The notes under the pieces were generated by a model. That model was not told the origin of the DNA and did not search any database. It worked only from the letters and a program-made list of their open reading frames with translations. From Cellulosilyticum lentocellum DSM 5427 (lineage in GTDB: Bacteria > Bacillota > Clostridia > Lachnospirales > Cellulosilyticaceae): 64,000 nt of DNA. The position numbers were made by a program, and so were the translations under genes. The stretch is taken from contig NC_015275.1 in NCBI RefSeq assembly GCF_000178835.2, positions 2,811,001-2,875,000 on the forward strand. The letters run 5' to 3'. This document shows positions 49,432 through 57,090 of this stretch, piece after piece (positions within the stretch are counted from its first letter, which is position 1; the number at the start of each line of letters is the position of its first letter).

Positions 49432-49878
49432 TTATTTTACAAGAATAATCAGATCTTCTATTACACTGAAACCATTTTTTTCATAAAATGTCCTTGAAGG
49501 ATAGTTTTTTTCTGTATTTAACATCATGCCATTCATTCCCTGGGCTTTTATATCGGCTTCGATTAAACTGATAAATACACTTCCAATACCCTGTCCTTGC
49601 CACTTTGTACTGACACAAAACTCGTCAATGTAATACTCCATCCCGTTAATCCAAGGCTTCTTCATACCAACACTTAATGCAACCACCTCATCATCTATTA
49701 TTCCAACATAACCTACAAAATAATTATTATCCATATGATTTTCAAAGAATGTAACCACTTGATTTCTAGATTCATACACATCATTCCATGGTGCTTTTGA
49801 AAAGGTCTCTATAAATAGATCTACGCAAGCATCCAGCTTATCTTTCTCAAGTTTAACAATATTTAATTTTTTAGCCAT
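49432..49878 (-). CDS. GNAT family N-acetyltransferase
   Basis: 148 residues. Motif A is EFCVSTKWQGQGIGSVFISL, followed by the strand MNGMMLNTEKNYPSRTFYEK and NGFSVIEDL, a standard GNAT end. The N-terminus (LFIETFSKAPWNDVYESRNQ) resembles aminoglycoside 6'-N-acetyltransferase-like proteins, but substrate is not known. It lies 13 bp after the HD gene, so the two are likely cotranscribed. Confidence 0.87.
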   Translation of the reverse strand: MAKKLNIVKLEKDKLDACVDLFIETFSKAPWNDVYESRNQVVTFFENHMDNNYFVGYVGIIDDEVVALSVGMKKPWINGMEYYIDEFCVSTKWQGQGIGSVFISLIEADIKAQGMNGMMLNTEKNYPSRTFYEKNGFSVIEDLIILVK

Positions 49879-49891
49879 CTTAATTCTCCTC

Positions 49892-50440
49892 TTAATCTTG
49901 AAAAGTCTTTAAAGCCTTTATCGTCTGTTCAATCAGCTCATCTAATGTCCAACCCAGCATCTCTGCCCCTCTTTCAATGACCTCTCTTGAACATCCCGCT
50001 GCAAAACCCTTACTTTTAAATTTTTTCTTTACAGACTTGAGTTCTAAGTCTTGAATGCTTTTTGAAGGTCTCATCAAAACCACAGCCCCAATCAGTCCTG
50101 TTAACTCATCTACTGCATAAAGTACTTTTTCCATTTCATGTTCTGGCTTTATATCAACCGTTATCCCGTAGCCATGGCTTGCTGTAGCATGAATAATTCT
50201 TTCATCAATTCCATGTGCTCTCATGATTTCTTGTTCTTTGATACAATGTTCTTCTGGGTATTGTTCAAAATCGAGATCATGTAAAAGCCCTACAATTCCC
50301 CAAAATGTCTCTTCTTCACCATAACCTAATTTTCGTGCAAAATATTTCATTGTTAGTTCCACAATCTCCGCATGCTCTAGATGAAATGCCTCCTTATTGT
50401 ACTCAGTTAAAAGATTCCATGCCTCTTCTCTTGTTATCAT
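49892..50440 (-). CDS. HD-domain hydrolase
   Basis: 182 residues from the ATG at 50440 (GGAG 9 bp upstream; an ATG 9 bp earlier abuts the ribosome site). HD metal ligands are visible as HLEHAEIVE, GLLHDLDFEQYP and later HGYG and AVDELTGLIGA. The family (often annotated as HDIG hydrolases) acts on nucleotides or phosphates. Operon with the GNAT gene. Substrate unknown. Confidence 0.87.
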   Translation of the reverse strand: MITREEAWNLLTEYNKEAFHLEHAEIVELTMKYFARKLGYGEEETFWGIVGLLHDLDFEQYPEEHCIKEQEIMRAHGIDERIIHATASHGYGITVDIKPEHEMEKVLYAVDELTGLIGAVVLMRPSKSIQDLELKSVKKKFKSKGFAAGCSREVIERGAEMLGWTLDELIEQTIKALKTFQD

Positions 50441-50579
50441 CTTTACCATCTCCTGTTTCTATTTCATTAAATTCATTAAGTCTACTTTATATATTAAGTA
50501 TTAAGCACACTTTATGCCACTAAAAGTTAAAGATAAGTTTTAACTCATTTTATATTATTTCATGTAAGGATTCAATTTT

Positions 50580-50769
50580 TTATTCTATATAGACTTTGAT
50601 AATCAAATAAAAAAGCACTCCTCCAAGTAACGTGTATACATTACTGGATAAGTGCTTTTTTGCTCCAGACTCTTGAAAGATATCAAAAATGTTAATAAGA
50701 GATACATAAACAAGTTGCTGTCCCTCTTTATTGATATGTAATATAATAGCATTTGCTAAAAAATCTCAT
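50580..50769 (-). pseudogene. Possible 62-codon membrane peptide gene broken by a T-run shift
   Basis: If the T6 run (A at 50758-50763) had five Ts, an ATG at 50769 would open a frame MRFLANAIILHINKEGQQLV, then IFDIFQESGAKKHLSSNVYT and a hydrophobic end LLGGVLFYLIIKVYIE. As written, only the part after the run is open and has no start. The hairpin at 50609-50661 lies within it, which argues against real coding. A gene remnant is possible. Confidence 0.3.
50609..50661. terminator. Stand-alone hairpin in the divergent region
   Basis: Arms AAAAAAGCACT and AGTGCTTTTTT with an inner CCAAGTAA/TTACTGG stem. It looks like a bidirectional terminator, yet lies between divergent genes, so it may close a short unannotated transcript on either strand. 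Confidence 0.7.
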
Positions 50770-50829
50770 GAATATTTTTTTTAGTTCTTTCACATATTAA
50801 AATTATTAATAATATAAAGGAGGTTCATT

Positions 50830-51015
50830 ATGGCACAATTAACTGCAAAAGAACTATCTGCAATTAACGAGTTACTAGCAGGAGAGTCACATTTAGTAAA
50901 AAAATTTCAACTGTTAGCAGATTCTACAACTAATGCTGAACTCAAAACACAATTTACTGATATTTCTAATAAGCATCAACAACATTTTAATTCTATATAT
51001 GAATATCTACAATAA
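50830..51015 (+). CDS. CotF-like spore coat protein, small
   Basis: 61 residues (MAQLTAKELSAINELLAGES), helical, with the four-helix ferritin-like start seen in CotF/YraF-type coat proteins but only half a domain. An AAGGAGG site lies 6 bp upstream. The next gene, 11 bp downstream, is of the same type, so the two probably make one coat component. Confidence 0.7.
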   Translation: MAQLTAKELSAINELLAGESHLVKKFQLLADSTTNAELKTQFTDISNKHQQHFNSIYEYLQ

Positions 51016-51026
51016 AGGAGACACTT

Positions 51027-51296
51027 ATGACTAATTACGGAGATAAAGAGCTTCTAACAGATGCACTAGATGCGCAGAAAACAGAAACAAATAATTATAA
51101 TACTTTCGCTAATGAATGTGCACATCCAAATCTTAGAAATACCTTTTTAAGTATTCTTAGTGAAGAACATGATATCCAATTCCAGGTATTTAATACAATG
51201 CATGCAGCTGGTTTTTACCCAACACCTCCAGCTGAACAAGCAAAAATTGATGAAGCAAAACAAACACATGCTTGCTGCTATAAAGCATCAAAATAA
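51027..51296 (+). CDS. CotF family spore coat protein
   Basis: 89 residues. The central LLTDALDAQKTETNNYNTFA and HDIQFQVFNTMHAAGFYPTP are typical of the CotF (coat F) domain. A Cys-rich end (HACCYKASK) could crosslink in the coat. It is probably expressed in the mother cell late in sporulation; a possible sigma-K-like -10 CATATTAAA is at 50793, not certain. Confidence 0.8.
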   Translation: MTNYGDKELLTDALDAQKTETNNYNTFANECAHPNLRNTFLSILSEEHDIQFQVFNTMHAAGFYPTPPAEQAKIDEAKQTHACCYKASK

Positions 51297-51318
51297 CAAA
51301 CTCTCATAAACCTTTATA

Positions 51319-51369
51319 AATAACCAGTAATCTATGTTTTGAGTTATTCCACATAAATTACTGGTTATT
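51319..51369 (+). terminator. Terminator of the coat protein genes
   Basis: Arms AATAACCAGTAAT and ATTACTGGTTATT, 22 bp after the stop, with a weak T tract. Confidence 0.7.
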
Positions 51370-51395
51370 ATGCTCCTTAGACTATTAAAAAAAAT

Positions 51396-51447
51396 AAGCG
51401 TTCATCTGTATATCTTCTAAAACCTTATGATATACAAATGAATGCTT
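51396..51447 (-). terminator. Terminator of the DAK-like gene
   Basis: On the minus strand AAGCATTCATTTGTATATC pairs with GATATACAGATGAACGCTT and is followed by a run of eight Ts (51387-51394). The 165 bp from here to 51612 show no gene. Confidence 0.8.
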
Positions 51448-51611
51448 GACCATTCCTACCCTGTGCAGTATTTTTATTTTTTATGTTATTATAGCTGATA
51501 TATATAATCAATTATCTAGTTTTTACTCATTAAGCTAGGGCAAACACTTGTCTTACAACTAGCATTGATCTATCCTTTTATGCTTTAGGTATTTATAATC
51601 ATTCAAAAGGG

Positions 51612-51863
51612 TTAACCCTGTAGACCTTTTGACTGTCTTTCCATATCTTCAATGACAATATCATAAATTTCACCAAGTGAAGCACAGTATTCTAACACTT
51701 CCCAAGGTTCATTGGTATGGTAATGTATTTTAATGAGTTCTTCATCTCCTACTGCTAGTAGGCAGTCTCCCTTTAAATGATGATTAAAATAATCATTGAT
51801 CTTATCTTCATCAAGATTTTTTCCTTCAATCAATAGCTGTGTATCATATCTGAATTCTAGCAT
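51612..51863 (-). CDS. Stand-alone FakA/DAK C-terminal-type domain protein
   Basis: 83 residues. The sequence FRYDTQLLIEGKNLDEDKIN, DCLLAVGDEELIKIHYHTNE and WEVLEYCASLGEIYDIVIED matches the C-terminal domain of fatty acid kinase / dihydroxyacetone kinase-like proteins (FakA), where the HYHTN segment is conserved. It is complete with its own AAGGAG site, so it is a natural short form, not a fragment. Function unknown; may bind a FakB/DegV-like partner. Confidence 0.75.
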   Translation of the reverse strand: MLEFRYDTQLLIEGKNLDEDKINDYFNHHLKGDCLLAVGDEELIKIHYHTNEPWEVLEYCASLGEIYDIVIEDMERQSKGLQG

Positions 51864-52065
51864 ATCCTTCTCCTTTTCTAATCTCTATTTACTCATTTAA
51901 TTATTTATTTAGCCTTAGTTAAATATTATACCCCTATAAATATATCGTCAAGATACTGGTTTCTTTATAAAATGGACCTATATATAAAACTACAAAAAGT
52001 ATGCATTTAGTGCTTGAATAGAAACAAAGATGTGCGAGAACTTTGACAATGATGTGCCTTTTTAT

Positions 52066-52094
52066 TTGACAGATATATACCGAAATATTAGAAT
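52066..52094 (+). promoter_or_regulatory. Promoter of the PhzF-family gene
   Basis: TTGACA (52066-52071) and TAGAAT (52089-52094) with a 17-bp spacer. Nearly the same sequence precedes the ANT(6)-like gene at 55086-55114. Confidence 0.85.
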
Positions 52095-52168
52095 TAATAA
52101 AATATAGTTAATTTTAAAATTATTAAATAAAATATAAAAATAATTAAAAGTGAGAGGTGAAGAGAATT

Positions 52169-52951
52169 ATGAAGTATTATGTAATTGATGCGTTTGCTAG
52201 CCAACTTTTTAGAGGCAATCCAGCTGGGGTTTGTCTGCTTGATAGCGAAATCCCAGATGCTTTGATGCAAAAAATAGCTTTTGAAAACAATCTTGCAGAA
52301 ACTGCGTTTTTATTACATACAGAAGGTTCGTACCACTTACGCTGGTTTACACCTGAAGTCGAAATTGATTTATGTGGCCATGCAACACTGGCAACCGCAT
52401 TTGTAGTTATGAATTATGTTGATCCTGCATTAACACATATCAGTTTTGAGACCAAAAGTGGACTCCTATCTGTTACCCGCAATAACGACATGTATACTAT
52501 GAACTTCCCCAGCCGAATGCCTCAGCCAATAGAGATAACCCCTTTTTTAGAAAAGGCACTAAACTGTCATGTACTGGAGACTCATTTATCAAGAGACTTA
52601 CTTGTTTTAGTAGAAAATGAAGCTACAGTTGTAAATCTAGATGTAAATATCAATATGCTGGCTGAAATGAGCAAAGATATTTCCTTTGCTGTGATTGTCA
52701 CCGCGAAGGGAGATAGCTGCGATTTTGTATCAAGGTTTTTTGCACCAAATGCAGGGATTAATGAAGACCCAGTAACAGGCTCTGCACATAGTACACTAAT
52801 ACCATTTTGGAGCAAACGACTCAACAAATCAAAAATGGTAGCAAAACAGTTATCTCAACGAGGTGGGACATTAATTTGCGAGTATTTAGGAGAAAGAGTA
52901 AATATAAGTGGTAAGGCCATTTGCTATCTTGCTGGCGATATAATCCTATAG
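52169..52951 (+). CDS. PhzF family isomerase-like protein
   Basis: 260 residues from the ATG at 52169 (AGAGGTG upstream; a GTG 12 bp earlier is inside that site). DAP-epimerase-like fold in two halves: IDAFASQLFRGNPAGVCLLD with the catalytic Glu in NNLAETAFLL, HLRWFTPEVEIDLCGHATLA, and RFFAPNAGINEDPVTGSAHS. Family members isomerise small metabolites; only PhzF itself makes phenazine, and no phenazine genes are near. Function unknown. Confidence 0.9.
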   Translation: MKYYVIDAFASQLFRGNPAGVCLLDSEIPDALMQKIAFENNLAETAFLLHTEGSYHLRWFTPEVEIDLCGHATLATAFVVMNYVDPALTHISFETKSGLLSVTRNNDMYTMNFPSRMPQPIEITPFLEKALNCHVLETHLSRDLLVLVENEATVVNLDVNINMLAEMSKDISFAVIVTAKGDSCDFVSRFFAPNAGINEDPVTGSAHSTLIPFWSKRLNKSKMVAKQLSQRGGTLICEYLGERVNISGKAICYLAGDIIL

Positions 52952-53139
52952 AGACCTCTTATTTATAAATTCTCACAATACGAACCATGCAATATACTCT
53001 TGCATACAATATACTAGATTTTCTCTTTTTTGCCCCCATAATTAAGAGATTACTGCTTTTAATGACACATTTCATTTACACAATATATAATCACTTCATA
53101 ACATTATAGTAAAATCAAATCCTAAAGGTTCTTATACTC

Positions 53140-53179
53140 TGCTTAGAAAAGCTTACTAGCATTTTTCTAAGCATTTTTT
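53140..53179 (+). terminator. Terminator downstream of the PhzF-family gene
   Basis: Arms TGCTTAGAAAA and TTTTCTAAGCA with an ~12-base loop and a T6 tail, 190 bp past the stop. The stretch 52952-53139 shows no gene. Confidence 0.7.
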
Positions 53180-53230
53180 AATGCATAAATTAAACAAACT
53201 ATCTTTTGTTTTATATGTGAAATGCTTATT

Positions 53231-53390
53231 TTATATCACCATTTTTTCTATATGATTAAAATGCATATCATACTCTTTAATTATTTCAGCTAAGTTAATG
53301 CTCCAATATCTGTTTTCATAAAAGAATTTTATAGCCCTAAATTTTGAATAATAAAGCAGTTTTCCAAGCTTCACCTCCCTTAGAATTCTT
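53231..53390 (-). pseudogene. IS3-family orfB (transposase) remnant
   Basis: About 50 codons read KLGKLLYYSKFRAIKFFYEN, then RYWSINLAEII, resembling the start of an IS3 OrfB, and then EYDMHFNHIEKMVI, which recalls a later OrfB segment before the DDE core. All catalytic residues are gone. It directly follows orfA, so it is what remains of the same element after internal deletion. Confidence 0.6.
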
Positions 53391-54045
53391 TCACTTTTTT
53401 AACAATTCAGCTAACATATCTTTTTCTTTAAGTTGTTGCTTAAGCCTAAGGTTTTCTCGCCTAAGACGTTCTAATTCATCAACTTCATCATCTGTTTTAT
53501 GATGACCTCTTTTATCTACTAATGCCTCTTCGCCATTAGTATCATATTTCTTAATCCATGAATAAATCTGACTATATGAAATACCAAATATAACTGCTGT
53601 CTCTTTGTAATTTCGCTCATGCTTGATACAGTATTCAACGGCCTCCTTACGTTCCTTAATAGTTGTTTTTCTTCTTGCTTGGCCATATAGACCTCCCGTT
53701 TAGGACATAATCACTAAGTTCTCTATTGGCATTATACATCTTAATCCAGTTTGCTAAAACTGCTTCGCAAGAAATGTTATATTTAGCCGTAATTTCATCT
53801 GTTGACATTTCTCCATCTAAATATATTTTGCAGCACATCTTTTTGAAATCAGATGTATATCTAGTGTTCCCAATTCCTCTAGCAAAGGCTAGTATTCCAT
53901 GCTCCATATATCGCTGTGCCCATCGCCGAACTGTTTTAGACGTGATATTGTATTTAGATGCAATATCAATAGAAGATGCCAATCCATCTAAATACTCTTT
54001 AGCAACCATGACTCTCCATTCAGGTGTATGTGGTGATTCGGCCAT
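53391..54045 (-). pseudogene. IS3-family orfA with frameshift
   Basis: From the ATG at 54045 (GGGGG 8 bp upstream) two helix-turn-helix units are read: WRVMVAKEYLDGLASSIDIA and DEITAKYNISCEAVLANWIK, up to a stop at 53656. A second frame, entered near 53690, continues with a third unit (KERKEAVEYCIKHERNYKET, ISYSQIYSWIKKYDTNGEEA) and a leucine-zipper-like end (LRRENLRLKQQLKEKDMLAE) to the stop at 53391. Together these make a normal OrfA with one frameshift. Terminal repeats were not found. Confidence 0.8.
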
Positions 54046-54178
54046 AAAAAAATCCCCCTTAAGTAGACTTTGGTTATTTACCTTGTCTATATTAAGGGGA
54101 ATCATATCATATTCTAGCCCGGTCCTACTTTTTGTTTATTAAGCTAAATAATTATTTATTACGATAAACTGAAATTTA

Positions 54179-54823
54179 TTACTTTGTTATAGTTTCAACC
54201 TCAACTGAAAATTCTTCAAAAAAATCTTTTATATCCTGTTCTGTATCCACATTAAAACCTTCATACAAAATAAAATTACCGGTCGCTGAAACCGCTCCAT
54301 CTTCTCCTACAGCAAACGAAATTGCTACTGGCACAGCACTTTCGTATGTGTAAAGATAAATTACATCCTCGGTTAATTCATCACTTACAAAAGTTTTTCC
54401 ACCCGTACAAATGCTTGCAGCTGCCAGAGTCGCTGCTCCTCCCGTTGCATTGACTTGGTTAATAATTGCGCCATTCATTCTCGATTGCACATAGCCCTTC
54501 AATGTATCAGACAAACCCTCTGTTGCTTCACTACCTGTTATCTCCGCCAATGCTAAAAGAGTTTCTTCTGAAATTGCAACCTTGTAAATAGCTTTTGGCT
54601 CAGAAAAGTCTCCTTCTCCTGCATTTCTCACTATATCCTGTATTTCGCTACTCGCAGAATATATTTTCAAGTATGTATCATTGCTTGCCATTTCCTCCAT
54701 TAAAGAAATTACTTCAAGCCCCTCCTCATACAATGTTTTATTAGAGCTGTTTCCTCCTCCACAACCACACACCCCCAATACCAGTACTACAGATATTCCT
54801 ATCGTAATAATTCTTTTTTTCAT
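54179..54823 (-). CDS. Lipoprotein of unknown function
   Basis: 214 residues with a lipoprotein signal (ISVVLVLGVCGCGGGNSSNK), so it is anchored outside the membrane. The mature part is acidic, with Ala/Gly-rich centre (NATGGAATLAAASICTGGKT) and no motif I recognise. GAGGTGG lies before the ATG. It sits alone between the IS3 remnant and the ANT(6)-like gene. Relatives may exist in gut firmicutes; not assigned. Confidence 0.7.
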   Translation of the reverse strand: MKKRIITIGISVVLVLGVCGCGGGNSSNKTLYEEGLEVISLMEEMASNDTYLKIYSASSEIQDIVRNAGEGDFSEPKAIYKVAISEETLLALAEITGSEATEGLSDTLKGYVQSRMNGAIINQVNATGGAATLAAASICTGGKTFVSDELTEDVIYLYTYESAVPVAISFAVGEDGAVSATGNFILYEGFNVDTEQDIKDFFEEFSVEVETITK

Positions 54824-55007
54824 AAGCCACCTCTAACTTCCAATTTATATTTCTTATATATAAATATAATCCTAAATAAACATTATTCTTTTTTTAATAT
54901 ATAGTCAAATAAACTCTATAACTCTTACTTATATTTTCAAAACAAATTCGCATTTTATCTATTTATTCTTGCTAAAGTTTTATTTATTTTTGAGTTATTT
55001 TTCCAGC

Positions 55008-55068
55008 TGGTTAAGACCATCTTACCAAACTTAAAACTACCGAGTTAATGAGCTTTAGATAAGATGGC
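55008..55068. repeat. Inverted repeat upstream of the ANT(6)-like gene
   Basis: GACCATCTTA (55015-55024) is matched by GATAAGATGGC (55058-55068). The span lies just before the promoter at 55086. It may be a terminator of an older gene. The rest of 54824-55007 shows no gene. Confidence 0.4.
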
Positions 55069-55085
55069 CCTTCATGTGTCCTTAT

Positions 55086-55114
55086 TTGACAAATACACAC
55101 AAAAATATTAGAAT
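55086..55114 (+). promoter_or_regulatory. Promoter of the ANT(6)-like gene
   Basis: TTGACA (55086-55091) and TAGAAT (55109-55114) with a 17-bp spacer. Homologous over ~40 bp to the PhzF promoter at 52066-52094. Confidence 0.85.
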
Positions 55115-55162
55115 TAAAAAAATAATGTGTACAATAACTTATCTTAATAGGAGGTTCTACGC

Positions 55163-56029
55163 ATGGAGCGATCAGATATTGCTTTTTACAAACAAATTGA
55201 ACAAAACTTTATTGAGTTTGCAGAAAGCCGTCATGATATACGAGCTGCTTTTGTTATTGGTTCACGCGCTCGTTCAGATCATCCTGCCGATGAGTGGTCT
55301 GATATGGACATTGTGTTCTATACAACAAACCCAAATTTTTATCTTCAGCAGCAAGATTGGCTGGACAAAATCGGTGATATTCTATGCTCTTTTGTTTTTC
55401 AAACTGCAGGTGGTGATCCAGAGCGGCTTAATTTATTTAAAGATGGTCATCAGGTTGATTTTGTAATTCATTCTGTCGACACCTTGCGTGATATTGTGTC
55501 CGCAAAGGTAGTTCCCAGTAATTTTTATCGAGGAGTCCGCGTCATTGTTGATAAAGATCATCTTAGCAATGCCATTATGCCAGCCCATTTTCAGCCGCCG
55601 GAAGTTTTATCCATCTCAGAGGCAGCCTACTTACAAGTTGTGAATATGTTTTGGTTCATATCACTATATATTGCAAAGCAGTTGCTCCGTGGAGAATTGT
55701 GGGTGGCTAAAATGCGTGACTATGATGCCAAAGGACTTCTTCTACAAATGATAGAGTGGCACGAAAAAGTAGTGTTTGGTAGCGAGTATGACACATGGCA
55801 TGCAGGACGCTTTATGAATGAATGGGTTGATGAAGATACTCAGGCAGCACTTTCTAAATCCTTTGGCAGATTTAATCAGGTTGACAGTTGGAATGCGTTA
55901 CTATCAACCATAAATCTTTTTCAGAAACTGTCAGCAGAAGTTGCCCTAAAAATGCAGTATTCTCGTCCCGAAGCACTTGAAACCTATATATCTGACTGGA
56001 TAAAAGCGAAATCAGAGATAGTCAATTAA
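55163..56029 (+). CDS. Aminoglycoside 6-adenylyltransferase-like protein
   Basis: 288 residues, the usual length of ANT(6)/AadK/AadE proteins. The nucleotidyltransferase motif is FVIGSRARSDHPADEWSDMD, with GS and DMDIVF supplying the metal-binding carboxylates, and VDFVIHSVDTL follows. The C-terminal helical domain (WHAGRFMNEWVDEDTQAALS) matches the family. True enzymes adenylylate streptomycin; activity here is not proven. Codon use appears somewhat richer in GC than the neighbours, which suggests transfer. AGGAGG lies 8 bp upstream. Confidence 0.88.
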   Translation: MERSDIAFYKQIEQNFIEFAESRHDIRAAFVIGSRARSDHPADEWSDMDIVFYTTNPNFYLQQQDWLDKIGDILCSFVFQTAGGDPERLNLFKDGHQVDFVIHSVDTLRDIVSAKVVPSNFYRGVRVIVDKDHLSNAIMPAHFQPPEVLSISEAAYLQVVNMFWFISLYIAKQLLRGELWVAKMRDYDAKGLLLQMIEWHEKVVFGSEYDTWHAGRFMNEWVDEDTQAALSKSFGRFNQVDSWNALLSTINLFQKLSAEVALKMQYSRPEALETYISDWIKAKSEIVN

Positions 56030-56257
56030 ATTATTTATTATTTTTTGTATATATTTCTCTGATTTCATTTTTTATATATTATGCCCTTTTCAAATTCTTT
56101 TTTAATGCATAGATTCTATTTTTAGTATTATATTAGGAGTGTAGTAACGTTGATGTTTTTTCTCCTACTTAGTTATTATCTACTCCGATCCGTCTTTGGG
56201 TCCTTATCGGGGCCATTAATATTTGAGCCTAGTATGTTTTTCCTATTACACCCTTCA

Positions 56258-56468
56258 TCAATCATTGTAATTAGTCTTGTTGTCCTCTTCTTCGGCTTTA
56301 ATATTGGCTTCTACAGTCTTTTTAACAGCTTCTTGCTGTTTTTTTTAATTCTTTTTCCACTCTGTAGATTTCTTTAGCCATTTCTTTCTTATATCCAACA
56401 GATTGCTTAGAATGCTCCGCAATACCTAAGCCTTTAGTAAAGAGGCTTAAAGCATAGTGACTTTTATT
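56258..56468 (-). pseudogene. Unidentified gene fragment with A8-run frameshift
   Basis: On the minus strand a frame reads SHYALSLFTKGLGIAEHSKQ and GYKKEMAKEIYRVEKELKK, then breaks at an A8 run (T at 56339-56346). After a one-base shift it goes on KKQQEAVKKTVEANIKAEEE to DNKTNYND and a stop. The amphipathic Lys/Glu-rich sequence is clearly protein-like, but I do not recognise the family. No start is seen, so the 5' part is also lost. Confidence 0.5.
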
Positions 56469-56528
56469 CTAACTATGGTTTAGTATTCTATACAGAAATA
56501 GACAATTCCTTTGATACTCACAATTTAA

Positions 56529-56720
56529 CCCGATTATCTACAATATAACAAAAAAATAGGTGTACCTTATAGGAATTTTCATTTCCTAATGCACACCTAT
56601 GCAACTAGACTATTTGAAAATAATGTCCCAATTAAAACTGTACAAGCATTGCTAGGACATAAAGATATAGCTACAACTATGAAGATATTCACTTATGTAA
56701 TGCGAAAAACTGACAAATGA
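56529..56720 (+). pseudogene. Tyrosine recombinase C-terminal remnant
   Basis: About 63 codons matching the end of a phage-type integrase: KKIGVPYRNFHFLMHTYATR, LFENNVPIKTVQALLGHKDI and ATTMKIFTYVMRKTDK. The usual HxLRH box reads HFLMH, so the catalytic Arg is lost, while the Tyr in IFTYV remains. Everything upstream is missing. It ends 175 bp from the tRNA-Glu fragment, the normal place for an integrase next to its att site, so it is probably the relic of an older element. Confidence 0.85.
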
Positions 56721-56894
56721 AGTTCAGTGCTAAAATAATACTTGGTTAGGTCCTGCATCTTTTAGGGCCCATTTTTTATATCATTTAAAATAACGTTGCA
56801 AATTATTTACAAGTTTTTGAATTATTGCAACCCAAAAACAAAAATAGCTAAAGCCTGTATCTATTGATATCCTAAGCTTTAGCTATATACTTTA

Positions 56895-56940
56895 TGACCC
56901 ATACGGGAATCGAACCCATGATTTCACCGTGAGAGGGTGA
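56895..56940 (-). other. tRNA-Glu(CTC) 3' half, probable attachment site
   Basis: On the minus strand an anticodon arm TCACC-CTCTCAC-GGTGA (anticodon CTC), a T arm ATGGG-TTCGATT-CCCGT and the 3' acceptor strand ATGGGTCA are present. The acceptor 5' strand and D arm are absent; upstream is plain AT-rich sequence. This is the classic duplicated att left by integration into a tRNA 3' end. By orientation the element should lie to the right and the intact tRNA beyond the window. Not a functional tRNA. Confidence 0.88.
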
Positions 56941-57090
56941 AAAAGGTATTTTTAATGAAATACTTGATACTCAATGCACAGCTAGTATTTTCAAGTATTT
57001 AAGAGCCTTTTATTTATTTTCTTGTTTTTCATTTTTTGCTTTGAATCATAGGTGTTTATTTAAATTTATTTGCAGTAAAATTTGCAGTTA

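Noticed and set aside
52169-52951. A phenazine biosynthesis locus
   Set aside because: Only a PhzF-family protein is present; this family is widespread outside phenazine pathways and no other phz gene is near.
55074-55466. A 130-codon plus-strand frame overlapping the ANT(6)-like gene
   Set aside because: It starts before the promoter of the real gene and runs in a different frame over its conserved motif.
56150-56377. A 75-codon plus-strand frame looking like a hydrophobic membrane protein
   Set aside because: It is the opposite strand of a frameshifted Lys/Glu-rich gene fragment; AT-rich antisense of such sequence always looks hydrophobic, and there is no ribosome site.
56895-56940. A functional tRNA-Glu gene
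   Set aside because: The D arm and 5' acceptor strand are missing, so it cannot fold as a tRNA.
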